From assembly GCA_008638375.1 (NCBI GenBank), contig CM018032.1:57231382-57295381 (forward strand): 64,000 nt of DNA, given 5' to 3'. Source of the DNA: Nyssa sinensis (Eukaryota; Streptophyta; Magnoliopsida; Cornales; Nyssaceae). The translations under genes and the position numbers were made by a program. The notes under the pieces were generated by a model. It was not told where the DNA came from and searched no databases. It worked only from the letters and a program-made list of their open reading frames with translations. Position 1 is the first letter of the stretch, and every line of letters begins with the position of its first letter. Positions 46,701 through 59,224 of the stretch are shown here, in pieces.

Positions 46701-48302
46701 ACCCAGGGCGACCACTTAAACTTCGGTTCAAAGCAACAAAATTCTTGGTCTCATTATGAGCATTTGCAGCAGATGAGACCCTATTGGTATGCAGGTTGCT
46801 CAACTTTGACCTAGGCGGAAGCCTATCCCTGCCCAGTGACATCTGAATTTGGCTTTGACTCTTGTGCTTAAAACCTATAGAAGAAGGTACATCCCTTTGA
46901 GATTTGCACTGTTGGCTTGTCAACCGGTTCTGAGCTCCACTGCCTTGATTAAGAGACTTTCTATTTGTAATGGGTCCAGCACGAGTTCGTATATTGTCCC
47001 TTGCTTGAGATTCAAGAGAAATGGACTGTTCCCGACATTTCTGCAAAACTCTCTCCTGCTCTTGCTTGGGGGATGATATTGCCTGTCTTGGCTTACTACT
47101 TTCTGACCCATATGAAGAAGGTTTGACATAACTTGACACGGGGGAAGTAAAAGCTAATGGTTGTTCCTCCACATTTGGTCTAGAGTCCACAAGATCTAGC
47201 AAATTGCCACAATTTTTGCTGGAAGACTGTCCCTTCAGTGACTTGGCTGAACTTGCACAATAATCAGAGTTTTTCAATGAATCCGGCGAAGGAGACATAG
47301 TCCCCTCGATCATGATGTCATCTTTCACAGCATGATGCATAATATTTGAATAAGTAAGAGCACATTTTGCCCTATTTGTAGCTTGCAACCCAGGTTCCAA
47401 AATTTTAGTAGCAACATCGATAAATAGAGACGCGTTTCTCCCAGAAAGCATCCTTGGACTCTTCATCGGTGAAGCAAGTTTTGGTTGATGCTTTCTAGAC
47501 CGTGACAAAACACCCTTGAAGTGCAATGCCTCAGCTCCAAATCTAGTCACTGGCTGTCTTTCAAAAACCCCAGTCTTCTGCAGCTTCTGAGGCCTGAGGT
47601 CATGCTTCAGGTTTCCCTTCTCCAAATTCAGATCTTCCTCAGTAAACCCACTATGATTATTCACAAATTTCTCTACCCTATCACAGCCAGATTCAGAGAC
47701 TGAAGCTTTCTTCGGCTTATCTTGTTGTACAGTCGGCAAAGATTCCAAACCCATAAGCCTAGCAACCAAACTCGGAGCTCGGGTTTCATCCTTTTGCTCA
47801 GAAGTGCCGTTTTTCTTCAAATTTGGAAAGCCTCCACTATTCTCATCAGCAATCTATCATCCATTCAAAAACAGGAATACCCCGAACATAAAGAGAGTCA
47901 AATAAGCAGATAACTTACTTTGCCGACACAAAGACATGAAAATGAGGCATACAAAAATCTACAAACAAATTGCATACCAGACGAAGCTTGGGCAACTTCT
48001 CATCTCCGGGAAACTTCTTTGAAGCTTGTTTTGCGCGAGCTAACAATATGCAAGAATGAAAATTAAACAGCTTTATCATTTTTTTCGTAACATGTATATG
48101 AGCAACTAGAAGCAATGTGGCGTTTTTTGAATTTAGATGACTAACCTGGTGGAAGCAGTTTCTTAGAAAAAAGCTTCTTCTTTGCGAACCTCCGGTTCCA
48201 ATCGAACAGCTGAAAGAAAATGCCAACACAACCACCCGGCTTGTGAGGTTTCTTCTCTGTGATGGCCAACGACGACGCCGTTTTCCCCGCAGTATCATTC
48301 AT
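40725..48302 (-). CDS. TRM/LONGIFOLIA-type protein with DUF4378; frame break near the C-terminus
   Basis: Coding exons on the minus strand are 48302-48146, 48039-47978, 47853-46006, 41954-41825, 41474-41188 and 41105-40725 (2,865 bases, 954 aa). The start is MNDTAGKTASSLAITEKK, then GGCVGIFFQLFDWNRRFAKK. SLVARLMGLESLP (about 101-113) is the conserved short motif of TRM (TON1-recruiting-motif) proteins. DASLFIDVATKILEPG-like sequence follows, then a long Ser/Arg-rich disordered stretch. The C-terminal DUF4378 includes LLDCLIEYLDSRYGRY, WTRLPSCMNAEML, DIEAFEIS-like and DKDIFQTLVDEIVMDLW. Family role: docking of TON1/PP2A on cortical microtubules, affecting cell shape and division planes. The last junction is in doubt: without an 82-nt GT-AG intron (41187-41106) the frame breaks by one base and stops at 41125. 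Intron 3 is 4,051 bases. Confidence 0.85.
41106..41187 (-). other. 82-nt putative micro-intron or one-base frameshift site
   Basis: Read through without splicing, the minus strand gives NELETLASV then HVDEL-stop. A one-base shift at about 41138 instead gives MWTNCSSFLGFEDTKEG, which looks like normal DUF4378. A GT (41187) and AG (41106) pair would remove 82 bases (one more than a multiple of three) and also restore the frame, at the cost of about 27 domain residues. Confidence 0.6.
42266..42693. repeat. Two-copy tandem repeat, 214-bp period, TRM-like gene intron 3
   Basis: AGAGTAAGTTTAGAAATTTCA begins at about 42269 and again at 42483. Both copies continue through GGGATCAACTAGAAGAGGAA, CAGACATCCCTATTC and CGACCTTGAAACCAAAGGAA with few differences. 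Confidence 0.85.
44333..44368. repeat. TA/CA microsatellite
   Basis: (TA)n followed by (CA)n within TRM-like gene intron 3. Confidence 0.85.
44870..45010 (+). mobile_element. Au-like SINE in TRM-like gene intron 3
   Basis: AAAAAGTGGAGGTAAGTG (A-box-like) is followed by CTAGTTTGACTCC (B-box-like). The next words, TACTAAGTGCAAAAAATCTC and CTCTAGGGCC, recall the conserved 3' half of the Au SINE family (CACTAGGTGCAAACAATTTC, TAGGGGCC, from memory). It lies opposite to the host gene. Target duplications were not resolved. Confidence 0.55.
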
Positions 48303-49979
48303 GTCTCAAACAAATTGCAAATGATCACAAACCCTAGATTGAATTTCTTCAGCGTCGCTCCAAAATAACCACCGAAAATCCACTTCAAGGCAACCAAATT
48401 TCAGAACCTAGATTTTAAAAAATTCCATCAATAAACCCTAGTATCCTCAAGACGAACTCTGCCAATGCTCAAGACAATGCATAAAAGTGATAAAACTGTC
48501 CATTTATAACCTTCTCCTCCAAATACCCTTAAAACTTTCTGTTTCGGTGTCTCAGATTCTCTCTCTGCCGTGTAGATATCTAATTCGCCGTTTTGGCCAA
48601 AGAATGATCAGATTGATTGATAAACTCATTCCCGCTATCACCCCCTCTCCCTCTCCCTCTCTCTCTAACACTCACATTTTTCTCTCAAAAAGCCATCAAA
48701 TGCTTCAAATCGCTAATAATAAAGTAATCTGCCACAATGCCGTGAATAAACTGTTCTTCGCATGAGCAACTTTCACAAAAGCAATACAAGCCTCTGCAAA
48801 TCCTCCGAAAGCCTGATCAGAAAAAGAAACTCCAGATAGCAACAAAAATAAAACAGCAATTATAACACTAGTACATATACGACAGTGTCGTCTTGTGATC
48901 CTACATCTCTCTCACGCAGTGAAACAGACGAGAGAGAAAAAAAGACGTGGAAGACGATGATCCGACCGAATCACAGCATGAAAAAACATTGCAGAGAAGA
49001 AAAATCCGAAAACAAACATTAGTACGCACACTAAGTATGTAATGTATGCTGTAATTTCAAAGCTCGAAGCTCGAGTTCTGCCATTGCTAGCTGAAAAGGC
49101 TTGCCTGTGAAAGCGGCCGATCTTCGTTTTCACTGTTTCGGAGACTGTAAAGAGTACAGAGAACACAGAGTGGATGAGTGGTGCGCAGGATAGATAGGTA
49201 AGTGACAAGGAGAGCACACCACGCGCAATGAAGCGACAACCATCAGGATTCAGGAAGAAGAAAAAGAGAGATAAAAAAAAAATTAAAAAAATTAAAAATG
49301 TAAAAAAAAAAAAAGCAGGAAATTGAGTGTTCTGTCGTCTGTCTAACGTCGAGTCTACGTCTGTCAGCCATCTTGCGCTGTCACTACGTGGAGGATAGAG
49401 CGTTGTATTTCATACATCAATAAAGGTACGCCCAACCTCAACGAGTAACGGGAAAATGTACTCGCTAGTGAGGCAGACACGTAACAAACGACCTTGAAGA
49501 TGGGAACGTTTCGAGTAGAGACAGCGAGTGTAGTGGTTAATTAGGACACACGAGTGATGTGATTACGGGAGTTTGAAAAGGGTAGTTTAGTTATGTTATT
49601 TTAACGACACGTGAGTGCCCGCGATCCGGCAAGTAGTCAACATATCAAGCAAAATGACAACTAGACTAGATATTTTGTATTTTTATTATTATTATATATA
49701 TATATATATATATAATCCTCTGGACCATTATTTATTATGAGTTATGCTCCCGAGTTGGGCTCGACCTTCTCTTCAATTCTTAAAAAACTTCTGTCGTTTC
49801 ATTCTTGCAGGGCAGTAAATTCGTCGCTGTTCCGGTTGTGCTACCGAAACCTTTGAGAAAGTGAAAATAGGAGAGCACTCGTCTTAGGGTTAGGCAGCGC
49901 TTACTATTTAGATACTTTCAGCAATTATCTGTTCCATACTTAGCAAGTAGCAGGATCTTTGCATATTCATCCGTGTATT
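48303..49979. promoter_or_regulatory. Upstream region of the TRM-like gene
   Basis: CT-rich tracts (48640-48668) become GA-rich in the sense of the TRM-like gene and probably lie in its leader. The open frame at 48912-49217 has no family motif. A TA repeat lies at 49693-49713. No second gene is supported. Confidence 0.4.
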
Positions 49980-50569
49980 TAGCGGTGTCAAACGAACTGA
50001 CCCGGTTCGACTTGTTTAGTCCGTCTATTCAAGTTAACGGGTTGTGTTGTGTTGGATCGACTCATATTCAAAATTATTAAGTCCAATTTAATCTGTTGGC
50101 TTGGTCCATGGCGGGATGGGCTGTGTCGAACTAGCCTGTAGGCTTCTCAATTTTTTATTTTTGACTTTTTGCTATTTTTTAATGACTAATATATATTATG
50201 ATTTTTTTAATATTTTATTTTTTGTAATTCTAATTACATAATATTACTTATTTTTATTTTATCATTTATAATTATAATGTTTTATTTAATTTTTGTATTT
50301 TTTACTTTATTATTTGTTAGTTTAATATTATAATTATTCACTTTACTATTTATTATTATAATATTTTGCTTGAATATTTTTACATGATAAAAATAAATGA
50401 CAAAAAAATAGAAAATAAATCGGATCTAATGTGTCGTGCCGAAACCGTGTCCATGATGGGTCTTCAGTCGTGCCGTGTTGTGTCCAGCACAACCCACCAT
50501 ATAATATCATGCTTGACATAGTTTATCGACCACCATGCCGTATCGAATTTTACTTAATTAACACCTTTA
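49980..50569. mobile_element. hAT-type MITE, 590 bp
   Basis: The ends TAGCGGTGTCAAACG and TTAACACCTTTA are imperfect inverted repeats of the TAGGGGTGTCAA type common in plant hAT MITEs. Flanking 8-base sites CGTGTATT (49972-49979) and CGTATATT (50570-50577) match at seven of eight positions, the duplication length expected for hAT. Subterminal GTGTCG / GTCGTGCCG words repeat inside. No coding capacity. Confidence 0.7.
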
Positions 50570-50997
50570 CGTATATTTCGTAAATATGTGTAAGGTGAGA
50601 GTGTGAAATACACACTCAGATGAATTTAAATCGAAACATTCCAAAACATTTCTCAATTATTATTTTGTTCAAAATTATTAAGTTATTTATGAAAATACTA
50701 TCGATTGTCTAATAGATGTGAATTTTTAAAAACAATCGAGATGCAAATTTAATAAAATTTAAAAAGTAAATAAATTAAAAAATTACTGGGCCATCATAAT
50801 GAAGGTTTTGTCACAACTAAGGCAACAAATTTTTAAATAAAATAAATTATTATATTATCATAACAAATGTTAGACATATGTACAATGATTAAAATAATGG
50901 ATCGAATTTATATGGAAAGGGTCATTTCTTTGAGTTTTCATTGATATCTGACGTTAAATAAATAAATTAAAATAAGAAGTCTGTATTTTTAAATTTG

Positions 50998-51483
50998 GAT
51001 AAATTACATTTATCTCTTCTAATATTTTTAATAATTATATTAATTGTTTTTAGAGTTTTTGAAATTTTATTAACCATTCTTATTTTTTCTGATAAACTAT
51101 ACTGACCCCCCTCCCATCTAATTTTTTTTTTAAATAACAAAATTTTCTTTTTCTTGTATATTTTTTGTTTTTTTAATTTTGATCATTTTTTCTAACTTTT
51201 TTTAAAGAATTTCTTTCATTTTATATAAAAATAAGTTTAAAATAAATTATATTTTTCAGTCAAATAAAATTTTAATTAATATTTATTTAAAAATGAAAAA
51301 AAAAATCGTTAAAAAAATTTGTCAAAATAAAAAAAAAAACTACAAAAAAAAAAACAATAAAGAGACAATATTATCATTTTTGTTAAAAAAAAAAAGACTG
51401 AAAAGGAGTCATTGTAATTTTAAAAACATTAGAGAAAGTTAGTATAATTGTTAAAAATCTCAAAAAAGTTTGTGTAATTTACC
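50998..51483. mobile_element. Fold-back MITE, copy 1
   Basis: The left arm (GATAAATTACATTTATCTCT...) and the right arm read in reverse (GGTAAATTACACAAACTTTT...) are imperfect inverted repeats about 90 bases long. Poly-A/T-rich DNA lies between them. Related copies lie near 53075-53535 and 59225-59695. Confidence 0.55.
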
Positions 51484-52423
51484 TTACAAATTCTCATTTC
51501 TATTATTTTTTATTTTTTATTTGATGTGAAATTGTATGAATAATAGAAAATTTAAGATATCCGTACAAAACACAAGTCATTGACAAATGTGTGTATAATT
51601 TTTTTTTTCATGAATCGGTGAAGAGATATCCTAAGTCAGCGTATGCGTATCAGACTAAGTCATCTTCTTCGTGATAGTCAAACCCACCATTTAACCTCTA
51701 ACTATTAAAGATTAGTGCAAAGAGGACTCAAATCCACTATCTGTTTTACGTCAAGTAAAATGTGGAGTAACTCACATGAAGTAACTCCCAATATAACAGT
51801 AAACGTAAGACGTATAGGTGAATCGACTCATCAAGTTTCCATTGCAGTAGGATCTACACAAGGAAAAACACTTGCCATTCGTTGGTTATCAACCACATCG
51901 CGAAAACATTCGAGTTGAAATATGGTTTTCAAATTAAGTTTCGAATTAATAAAGTAGATTCAAATTCGAAATGCTTGAATTTTATTTTAAACGCTTGAAT
52001 TAGTAAATTAAATTCAAATTTGAGACGCATAAATTTTATTCTCAACTTTTCAACCACTTAGTCACTACTTAGTCACATTCATATAGTACTTTTTTAAATA
52101 GTGATATACAAATCATACGTTTTGACTAGTGATCAAATAAATACTATTTTATTTGTTGTCATGGTTTTGTAATTCGCGATCATGCACGAATTTTTAAGAA
52201 TTTAAATATTTTGCCAAATTTTTATATCAAATGAAATTTTTGAAATTGAATGATTTAATTTTTAACAATTTTTTTTTGACTTTTGGAATTCCAAAATTCA
52301 AGGAAACGACCATTTTTTGAAAAAGTAAATTCGACGAATTTTTTAATTATTCAAAAAATTCAGGTAGTTCAACAAATCAGAGTATAATTATATTCTAATT
52401 AAAACATATAATTTTTCCTTAAT

Positions 52424-52455
<32 letters not shown>

Positions 52456-53074
52456 AATCTTAATATATTTTCATAGTTTGTGTGTGTGTGTAGGCCATCC
52501 ATATAGGCATATACATGTTCATATTTATTGCAGTTTCGTATATAAAGTTTTGAAGTTATCTTTACAGTGAATTTGGACTGTTTTCATTTAGAGTGTCTTC
52601 ATTTTTCTCTACTCGTGAGAGAAAAGAAAAGGAAATTAATTTTTTTAAAATTATTTTAAAACAGTTAAAAACAGTTTTTTTAACCTTCTCTCTTAAAACG
52701 GCTTTATAGTATATGTTTGTTTTTTAAATTTTCTTTAATGGAAAGTTATTATACATGATTTACAAATAAATCCACTTCACTACTATGGGATTTACTACAC
52801 CACCTCTTTTATAAAAACAAAATATGAGATGTGACTCGACTATTAAAAATTTCGACTATTATACACGAATTTAGGTGTTTGTGATATAATTAAGTTATTA
52901 AATTATGAATAACATAAATATATGTGAATATAATTATTATGGCTATAATATAAAATAACTATTATGTTTCTTTGAGCTATAGACCTAAATATAAAATACA
53001 TGTTATCGGAAGACAATACAATATTTTGACTATAAGGCACAATACCAAAACAAACAAATATATATATATATAAG

Positions 53075-53535
53075 AAAATTATATTAATTTCTCATGAAGT
53101 TTTTGATAATTAGAAAAACATTCATTGTGATTTCTGAAATAATATTGATCTTTCTACCTTTTATAGACAAATTACAAATACTCCTCCAACAGCTCAAATT
53201 TATTTTGAAATGACAAAAGTGTCCCTTTCATTATATTTTATTTTTTATATTTTTTCATTTTTTTATCAATTTATCTAACTTTTTTTAAATAATTTTTCAT
53301 TGTATATATATAAAAAAAAGGATAAATAACTAATATTTTTTTAGCCAAAAAATGTTTTATTTAATATTTATTTAAAAATTAAAAAAAAAATTAAAAAAAA
53401 TTGGTCAAAATTTTAAAAGAATGCCAAAAAAATAAAAATACGGGAGGTCAATATTATTTCTTTCAAAAACGTCAATAAAGATTGGTGTAATGTAAATCTA
53501 TCAAATAACCAGAGGTAAGTGGAACATTACACGAA
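53075..53535. mobile_element. Fold-back MITE, copy 2
   Basis: It shares the arm pattern and interior words with copy 1 (AATTATATTAATTTCT, TTTTTGATAATTA, GACAAATTAC, TATTTAAAAATTAAAA). Ends approximate. Confidence 0.5.
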
Positions 53536-55634
53536 TTTAAATTCCACATCTATTGTTAGACAACAAAAAGAAAATAGAAGCGATAATTTAAGTTAACAAT
53601 ATTTTTAAATTTTATTTATTTATTTAAGTAAAATAATAAAAGTATCATTTTATTTATCCTAAAAACGTAATTTTATTTTTATGTATTTACAAATGCTTGT
53701 GTTTGAAATACGAGATTTGATAGGATTTAAATTTAAAAACAGTGAGATTTATAATAATAAATTTCATTTTATATAAGTATTAAACACTATTTAGACACTA
53801 AAAATTTGAGGATTGAGTATTGTGTTTTTTTTTTGCTTTGTAAGCAAACAGGGAACAAAAAAAAACGATTAGGGTATGATTTAACTTCCAGTATAACAAA
53901 AAAAGAGTTAGTAAGAAAATTAATAAATATATATATATAGTAAATAATAAATTTTTCAAACCTCAACTTTTATGAAAAACGTGCATTTTGATGGTAATTC
54001 AGATATAAGTTTTTAATAAATATTTTTGAAAATTTTATAATAAATTTTTTTAAAACTGTAAAAATATATTTAATATGATAATTTAAATTATAAAAAATTA
54101 AAAAAAATTAAAATTTATAACTTACTAAACACGTATTTCATGTTTTGAAATTAAAAATTTTGTTTTAAAAACCTAAACAAACATACCACGTCTTTGACAC
54201 GAAGAAAGTCTGACTCGCATTCAATTGACCAAAGCTACAAAATTAGCGTAATCAACGGCTAATACAACTAAAAATTAATAAATTAATAATTAATTAATAT
54301 GTCTGGTCAAACATGAGATTTAAGATAAATCTCAAGCGGCCCCACAACTAAATTAATAAAAAATATGAATGACAAAAATTTATAATTTAATCGAGATGTA
54401 TAATTTATATATAATATTAATAAATAAATTACAGGTAACAATTAAATTATAAATTTTTATCTTTTGTGACTGACCCTCTGCAAACGAATATATACCTTCG
54501 ATTTGAAATATATACACATTTTCATTTCAATTTTTTTTTCGTATGTGCCAGACATTTATTTCGCTATTAGAAAATATGGCTTCCTTCTTTCCTTAAATTA
54601 TTTTACCTGCACAAAATTAGTTATATATTTTTAATTATTATTCTCTATTTTATGTATTTGTCGCGTGATATTTTTAAAATTCACATCCAGACTAAAAAAT
54701 ATCATAATTGTATCACATTAAAAATAATAATGAAAATACAAATTTAAGATAACATTTTTTCTAAAAATTAATTATTCAAAAGAAAATAAAATTAACATCC
54801 GCGAATATTTTGGGCCATTCCTTTTTCCGTAACAATCAACTGACTCTTCAAGTTTTAGTTATTTACAATGAGTATAGAAGAGACTTGAACTCGAAATAAT
54901 TAATTTTATTTTTAAAATATTTATCACTCGGTCACAACCCATGTAATTATATATATATATATATGCATATATAATACATATATATTTGCCCATTCTTTTC
55001 TTGTGAAGCTCTTTAATTTTTTTATAGGTCTTTTGACTATGTCGTCGTCAAATTTATATACTAGTCTTATATTGATTCATTTAGCTTAGGAATTTCTGGA
55101 TATACGACTTATATGCTAGTCTTATATTGATTCATTCAGCTTTGGAATTTCTGGATATACAACTTTAATTCGAATTGTTTGAAAAGTGAAAAATAAAACT
55201 CACAATAAGATGGATATGATTTCATTTGAGAATTAAGCTAATTAGTTGAATTGATTATAGTATTAATCCATTCAAATCACTTAAATAACTTTTTAGTACC
55301 AGTCTTTCCCAAAACCTTTTTAGTATCAGTATTATATCATTTAATTAATTGAGGAAAATCCCAAAAACTTTTTAGTATCAGCATTTTGTTTTGTTTTTGT
55401 TTTTTTTTTTTATTTTTATTCCATATGTAAATGCTAGAGAGACGATTATATTTTGAGTAATACTATATATCATAAATTTTAATATCAAAATTTTCATCTC
55501 AAATAATATGATAATAAATTAAAATACAAAATAAGGATGTGTATCTTTTTTCTTTATTGTTAAATTGACTTAAAAAAGATAATTTCAATGTATAATATTC
55601 TTATCCTGACAAAATTTAGAAAGAGTTAAATATT

Positions 55635-56080
55635 GTGTTAATTACATTTTAATACTCTGAAATTTTGTATCGATTTCAAATAAGGTTATCGATTATCAAT
55701 TGTAATAATTCAAATTTTTAATTTTTAATTTCATTTTAATTGAAACTAATAGCAAACGGCTGTCGCCGTCCCAAATAAATTATATTTTAATACCCTATAA
55801 TTTTATAAGAATTTCAATAAAGTACCATGTAATTGAATATGGGTTTCAAATAAGGCTATTCAATTTTATACAGGTTTCAAATGAGACCCTATAATCATAA
55901 TGTTTCGTAATGTGTAAATGATTATTGTCAAGAATTTGGGACAACCATTAACGGTTGTTTGCAATTGTCCATAATTAAAATGAAATTATAAATTACGAAA
56001 TTGAATTATTACAACTGATAATCGATGGTCTAATTTGAAATTGAGATCAAATTTTAGGATAATAAAATATAATTAACCCT
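55635..56080. mobile_element. MITE with ~130-bp terminal inverted repeats
   Basis: The left end GTGTTAATTACATTTTAATA and the right end in reverse (AGGGTTAATTATATTTTATT) start long inverted arms. The arms share ATCGATTATCA[AG]TTGTAATAATTCAA, AATTTCATTTTAATT and a GCAAAC[GA] turn near the inner ends. The centre contains tandem-like lines about GTTTCAAATAAGG / GTTTCAAATGAGA. No coding capacity. Confidence 0.65.
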
Positions 56081-59000
56081 AAAAATAATTATTTTCGCTA
56101 GGTGAACGTGCAATTCTCATGTCATAATTAAACGAGGTTACATCATCGCCTGCATAAAATCTATGAAATCTTAATGGGACCGAAAAAAAAAGAAGGTAAG
56201 AATAAAATTAATTAAGATTAACTCAATTGATTACCATATATTTGTCATTAAAAAAAAATCATACAATCAAGTTTTACTCCCTTTTACTTTCACAAGTGAT
56301 GAACTAAATTAGTTTTCGGACCACGAATTATATTTGAAAAACTCTTATTACTAATTTGTATGTTAATGTAATTAATATATGATATGTTAATGTAATTAAT
56401 ATATGACCCTAAAGTTCTTTCACATCAGCTAACAACATATACAGTGAATCCATTTAAAAATTTTGACTCTTGAAAGTCAGGGTATATTTATAGTCAAAAT
56501 AATACTACATAATAAAATAATATCAAAATAAAAGTAATGTTAAACGGATCAAATTAATTTATTAAAATTAAAATTAAAATTTTAAAATAAAATATATTTA
56601 TTAATTTCAAAAATCTCATTAATACATTATTTGATAAACAAATCAAATAAACCAAACTTATATACAACACAAATTTCCTTAAAAGAATACAATAATCCAT
56701 GTATAAACACAATATGTACAGCAAGATGTTTATATATATATATATATATATATAGAAGCATATCCTTACAACCACCTCCACCGGTTTTGCTTTGCCGTTG
56801 GGGCAATGGCACAGCCTTTTTGTGATACATATCAATATATAATTCGTCCAACCAAAACATAATTGGAAAAATTAATTATAGCTTTTCAAAGTCCACTCTC
56901 CCAGGCCCCAAACATTGTCCTGTCGGCTGCTGATCTCTCTCGTCCTTTTCTTCTTCCTCCTTTTAGGCTGTTTGTGTCAACTCAATGTTTAAACATGATT
57001 TAACTTAAAATTAGACGTTTAATAAATTAAAATCAATTTATTTAAATCACCAAAAAAAATCAATTTATTAAGCAAAACCCATACAGTTTAAGTTAAAATT
57101 AATTTATTTTAATAAGTTGATTTTTAATGCTTATTTAATTAAATTGATAAAAAACAATGAAAATTTAATTATTTTTGTATTTTTTTTATTAATTTTTATC
57201 ATATTATTTCATAATTTTTTATAATAATTATTTCAAACACCTAAATACTTTTTACGAAGAATTGGTCTTGATATAACATTTTTGATTGAAAAAAGAAGTC
57301 TACTAAAATAGTTTTGAAAAATTTTAGAGTTATATATATCAAACTCTCACACTTAACATGTATTATAAATTAAAGTATTTTCGTAACATTATATATATAT
57401 ACTCATTGCGAATATGCTTACATGTAAGAATTTCATTCCACAGTAATGGAAGCCTGTGAAATAGATTTGTCTCCGAATTCACCCTTTTATCACCATTTTC
57501 CTCTTTAAACGCATACTCAATACTTTCTACTCCTACCATACCTTTCAACATTACAGAGAAATGTTTCTCTCTCCCCTATCTTGTTTTCTACTCCTTTCTC
57601 TCCACCTCGCCTTAGCCTATGAAAACCCTCGCTATATTGATTGCGAAGATGCTACTACTCCGTACACTGCCAATTCAACCTTCTCCGCCAATCTTGCTCT
57701 TGCACTCGACACTATCGAAAACACCACCTCCGCCACCGGCTTCAACGCCACTACTGCCGGCAACACGACCACCCCTGTCGCGGCCCTTGCCCTCTGCCGG
57801 AATAGCTTATCCTCTTCAGACTGCCAGACCTGCGTTGACGCTGCAACGTTAGGCATTCGTCAAGTATGTCCCAATCAAACAGAAGCTCAAGTTTGGTACA
57901 CACTTTGCATGGTCCGTTACTCTAAGGTTGATTTTATAAACAAACCAGACAACACCATCGCCTTAATGATATACAACGTGAGAGACGCTCCGAATCAAGA
58001 TTCTTACGATCCAACGGTTAAGATGTTAATGCAGAGGCTATCTTATGCTGCGGGTTTATCAAACAATAGATCTGCAGTTGGGAGGACGAGTATGGTGGGC
58101 AACAGAAGCATCTATGGTTATGTCGACTGCACTCGGGACATCACCGGCGATGATTGCACCACTTGCTTATCGTTTGCTATTGAAGCCATACCATCTTGTT
58201 GTTCAGGCAAATGGGCTGGTTGGATTGCTACACCAACTTGCAACATACAGTTCAATATGGATCCGGAGCATGAGGACTGGATCAATGCACCGGAAATTGT
58301 TATGAATACGTCGGTAGCACCGGTGCCAGAGCCGGGGCCGCCAAGTATGGTGGTTAAGCCTGGTTCAGATGGCGGCGGAGGTGTAGAAAAGGATTTAGTG
58401 ATCGGAATTTCGGTTGCAGTGGTCATGACATTTATATTGGTGGTTGGATTGGTGGTGGTAGTTAGAAGTCGAAGCATGAGATCAGAGAGAGTGGAGAAAG
58501 AAGGGCGTGTAGTTGGAGAGGATACGGAGGAGATGATGATGATAGAGGATGGAGGGATGAATTCAATCTTCTATGATTTGGATGTTTTGGTGACTGCGAC
58601 TGATAATTTTTCTCATACAAATTGGCTTGGTGGTGGAGGGTTTGGCACTGTGTATAAGGTAATCTTAACTTTTCTTATATATGCTTATGTGAAGAATCAA
58701 ACTCATGCCTCGGTAATAGGGAGCGCACACGAACACAAAACTAATGTAGTTGGCATGGCTATTTAATAAACTAGTTGTATGTGGTAGCATGGTGAACAGA
58801 GGATAATCTTCTAGGAAACATAGTTTAGATGATCAGAATGAACTTCTGTAAAAAATTTATGAGAAGGGTAATTAATTAAGCTTATGTTTCAGGGAAAAAT
58901 GCCTGATGGGAAAGAAATAGCAGTGAAGAAGCTGGCAGCTACATTCAACGCAAGGAATAGAAGAGTTTTCCAATGAAGTTAGGCTACTGTTGAAAATGCA

Positions 59001-59224
59001 ACACAGAAATCTTGTCTGTTTGCTCGGCTGTGCTGCTCAAGGGGAAGAGATGCTGTTGGTCTATGAATACTTGCCCAACAGGAGCCTTGACCACTTCCTC
59101 TTTGGTAACAATATCCACTCTACAAAAGATCATGATTTTCACACACACATATATAGATACACATAGCAGTAAAATTATATCTAAGTAGCTCTTTTACAAT
59201 GGGAAGTAATTAAAAATAGGCTAA

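Larger units (their letters stand above)
50570..57560. other. Gene-poor AT-rich intergenic block
   Basis: No gene is supported across these 7 kb. It holds two copies of a fold-back repeat (50998-51483, about 53075-53535), an inverted-repeat MITE (55635-56080), CA and TA microsatellites (52426-52455, 53057-53072, 54949-54964, 56730-56753) and a small direct repeat near 55058-55165 (CTAGTCTTATATTGATTCAT twice). The last few hundred bases should include the promoter of the DUF26 kinase locus. Confidence 0.45.

Noticed and set aside
46155..47913. Several plus-strand open frames opposite the TRM-like gene
   Set aside because: They are antisense shadows of the 1,848-base coding exon.
48912..49217. 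101-residue open frame on the minus strand with hydrophobic segments, upstream of the TRM-like gene
   Set aside because: It falls where the leader or promoter is expected and resembles no family; hydrophobicity follows from T-rich sequence.
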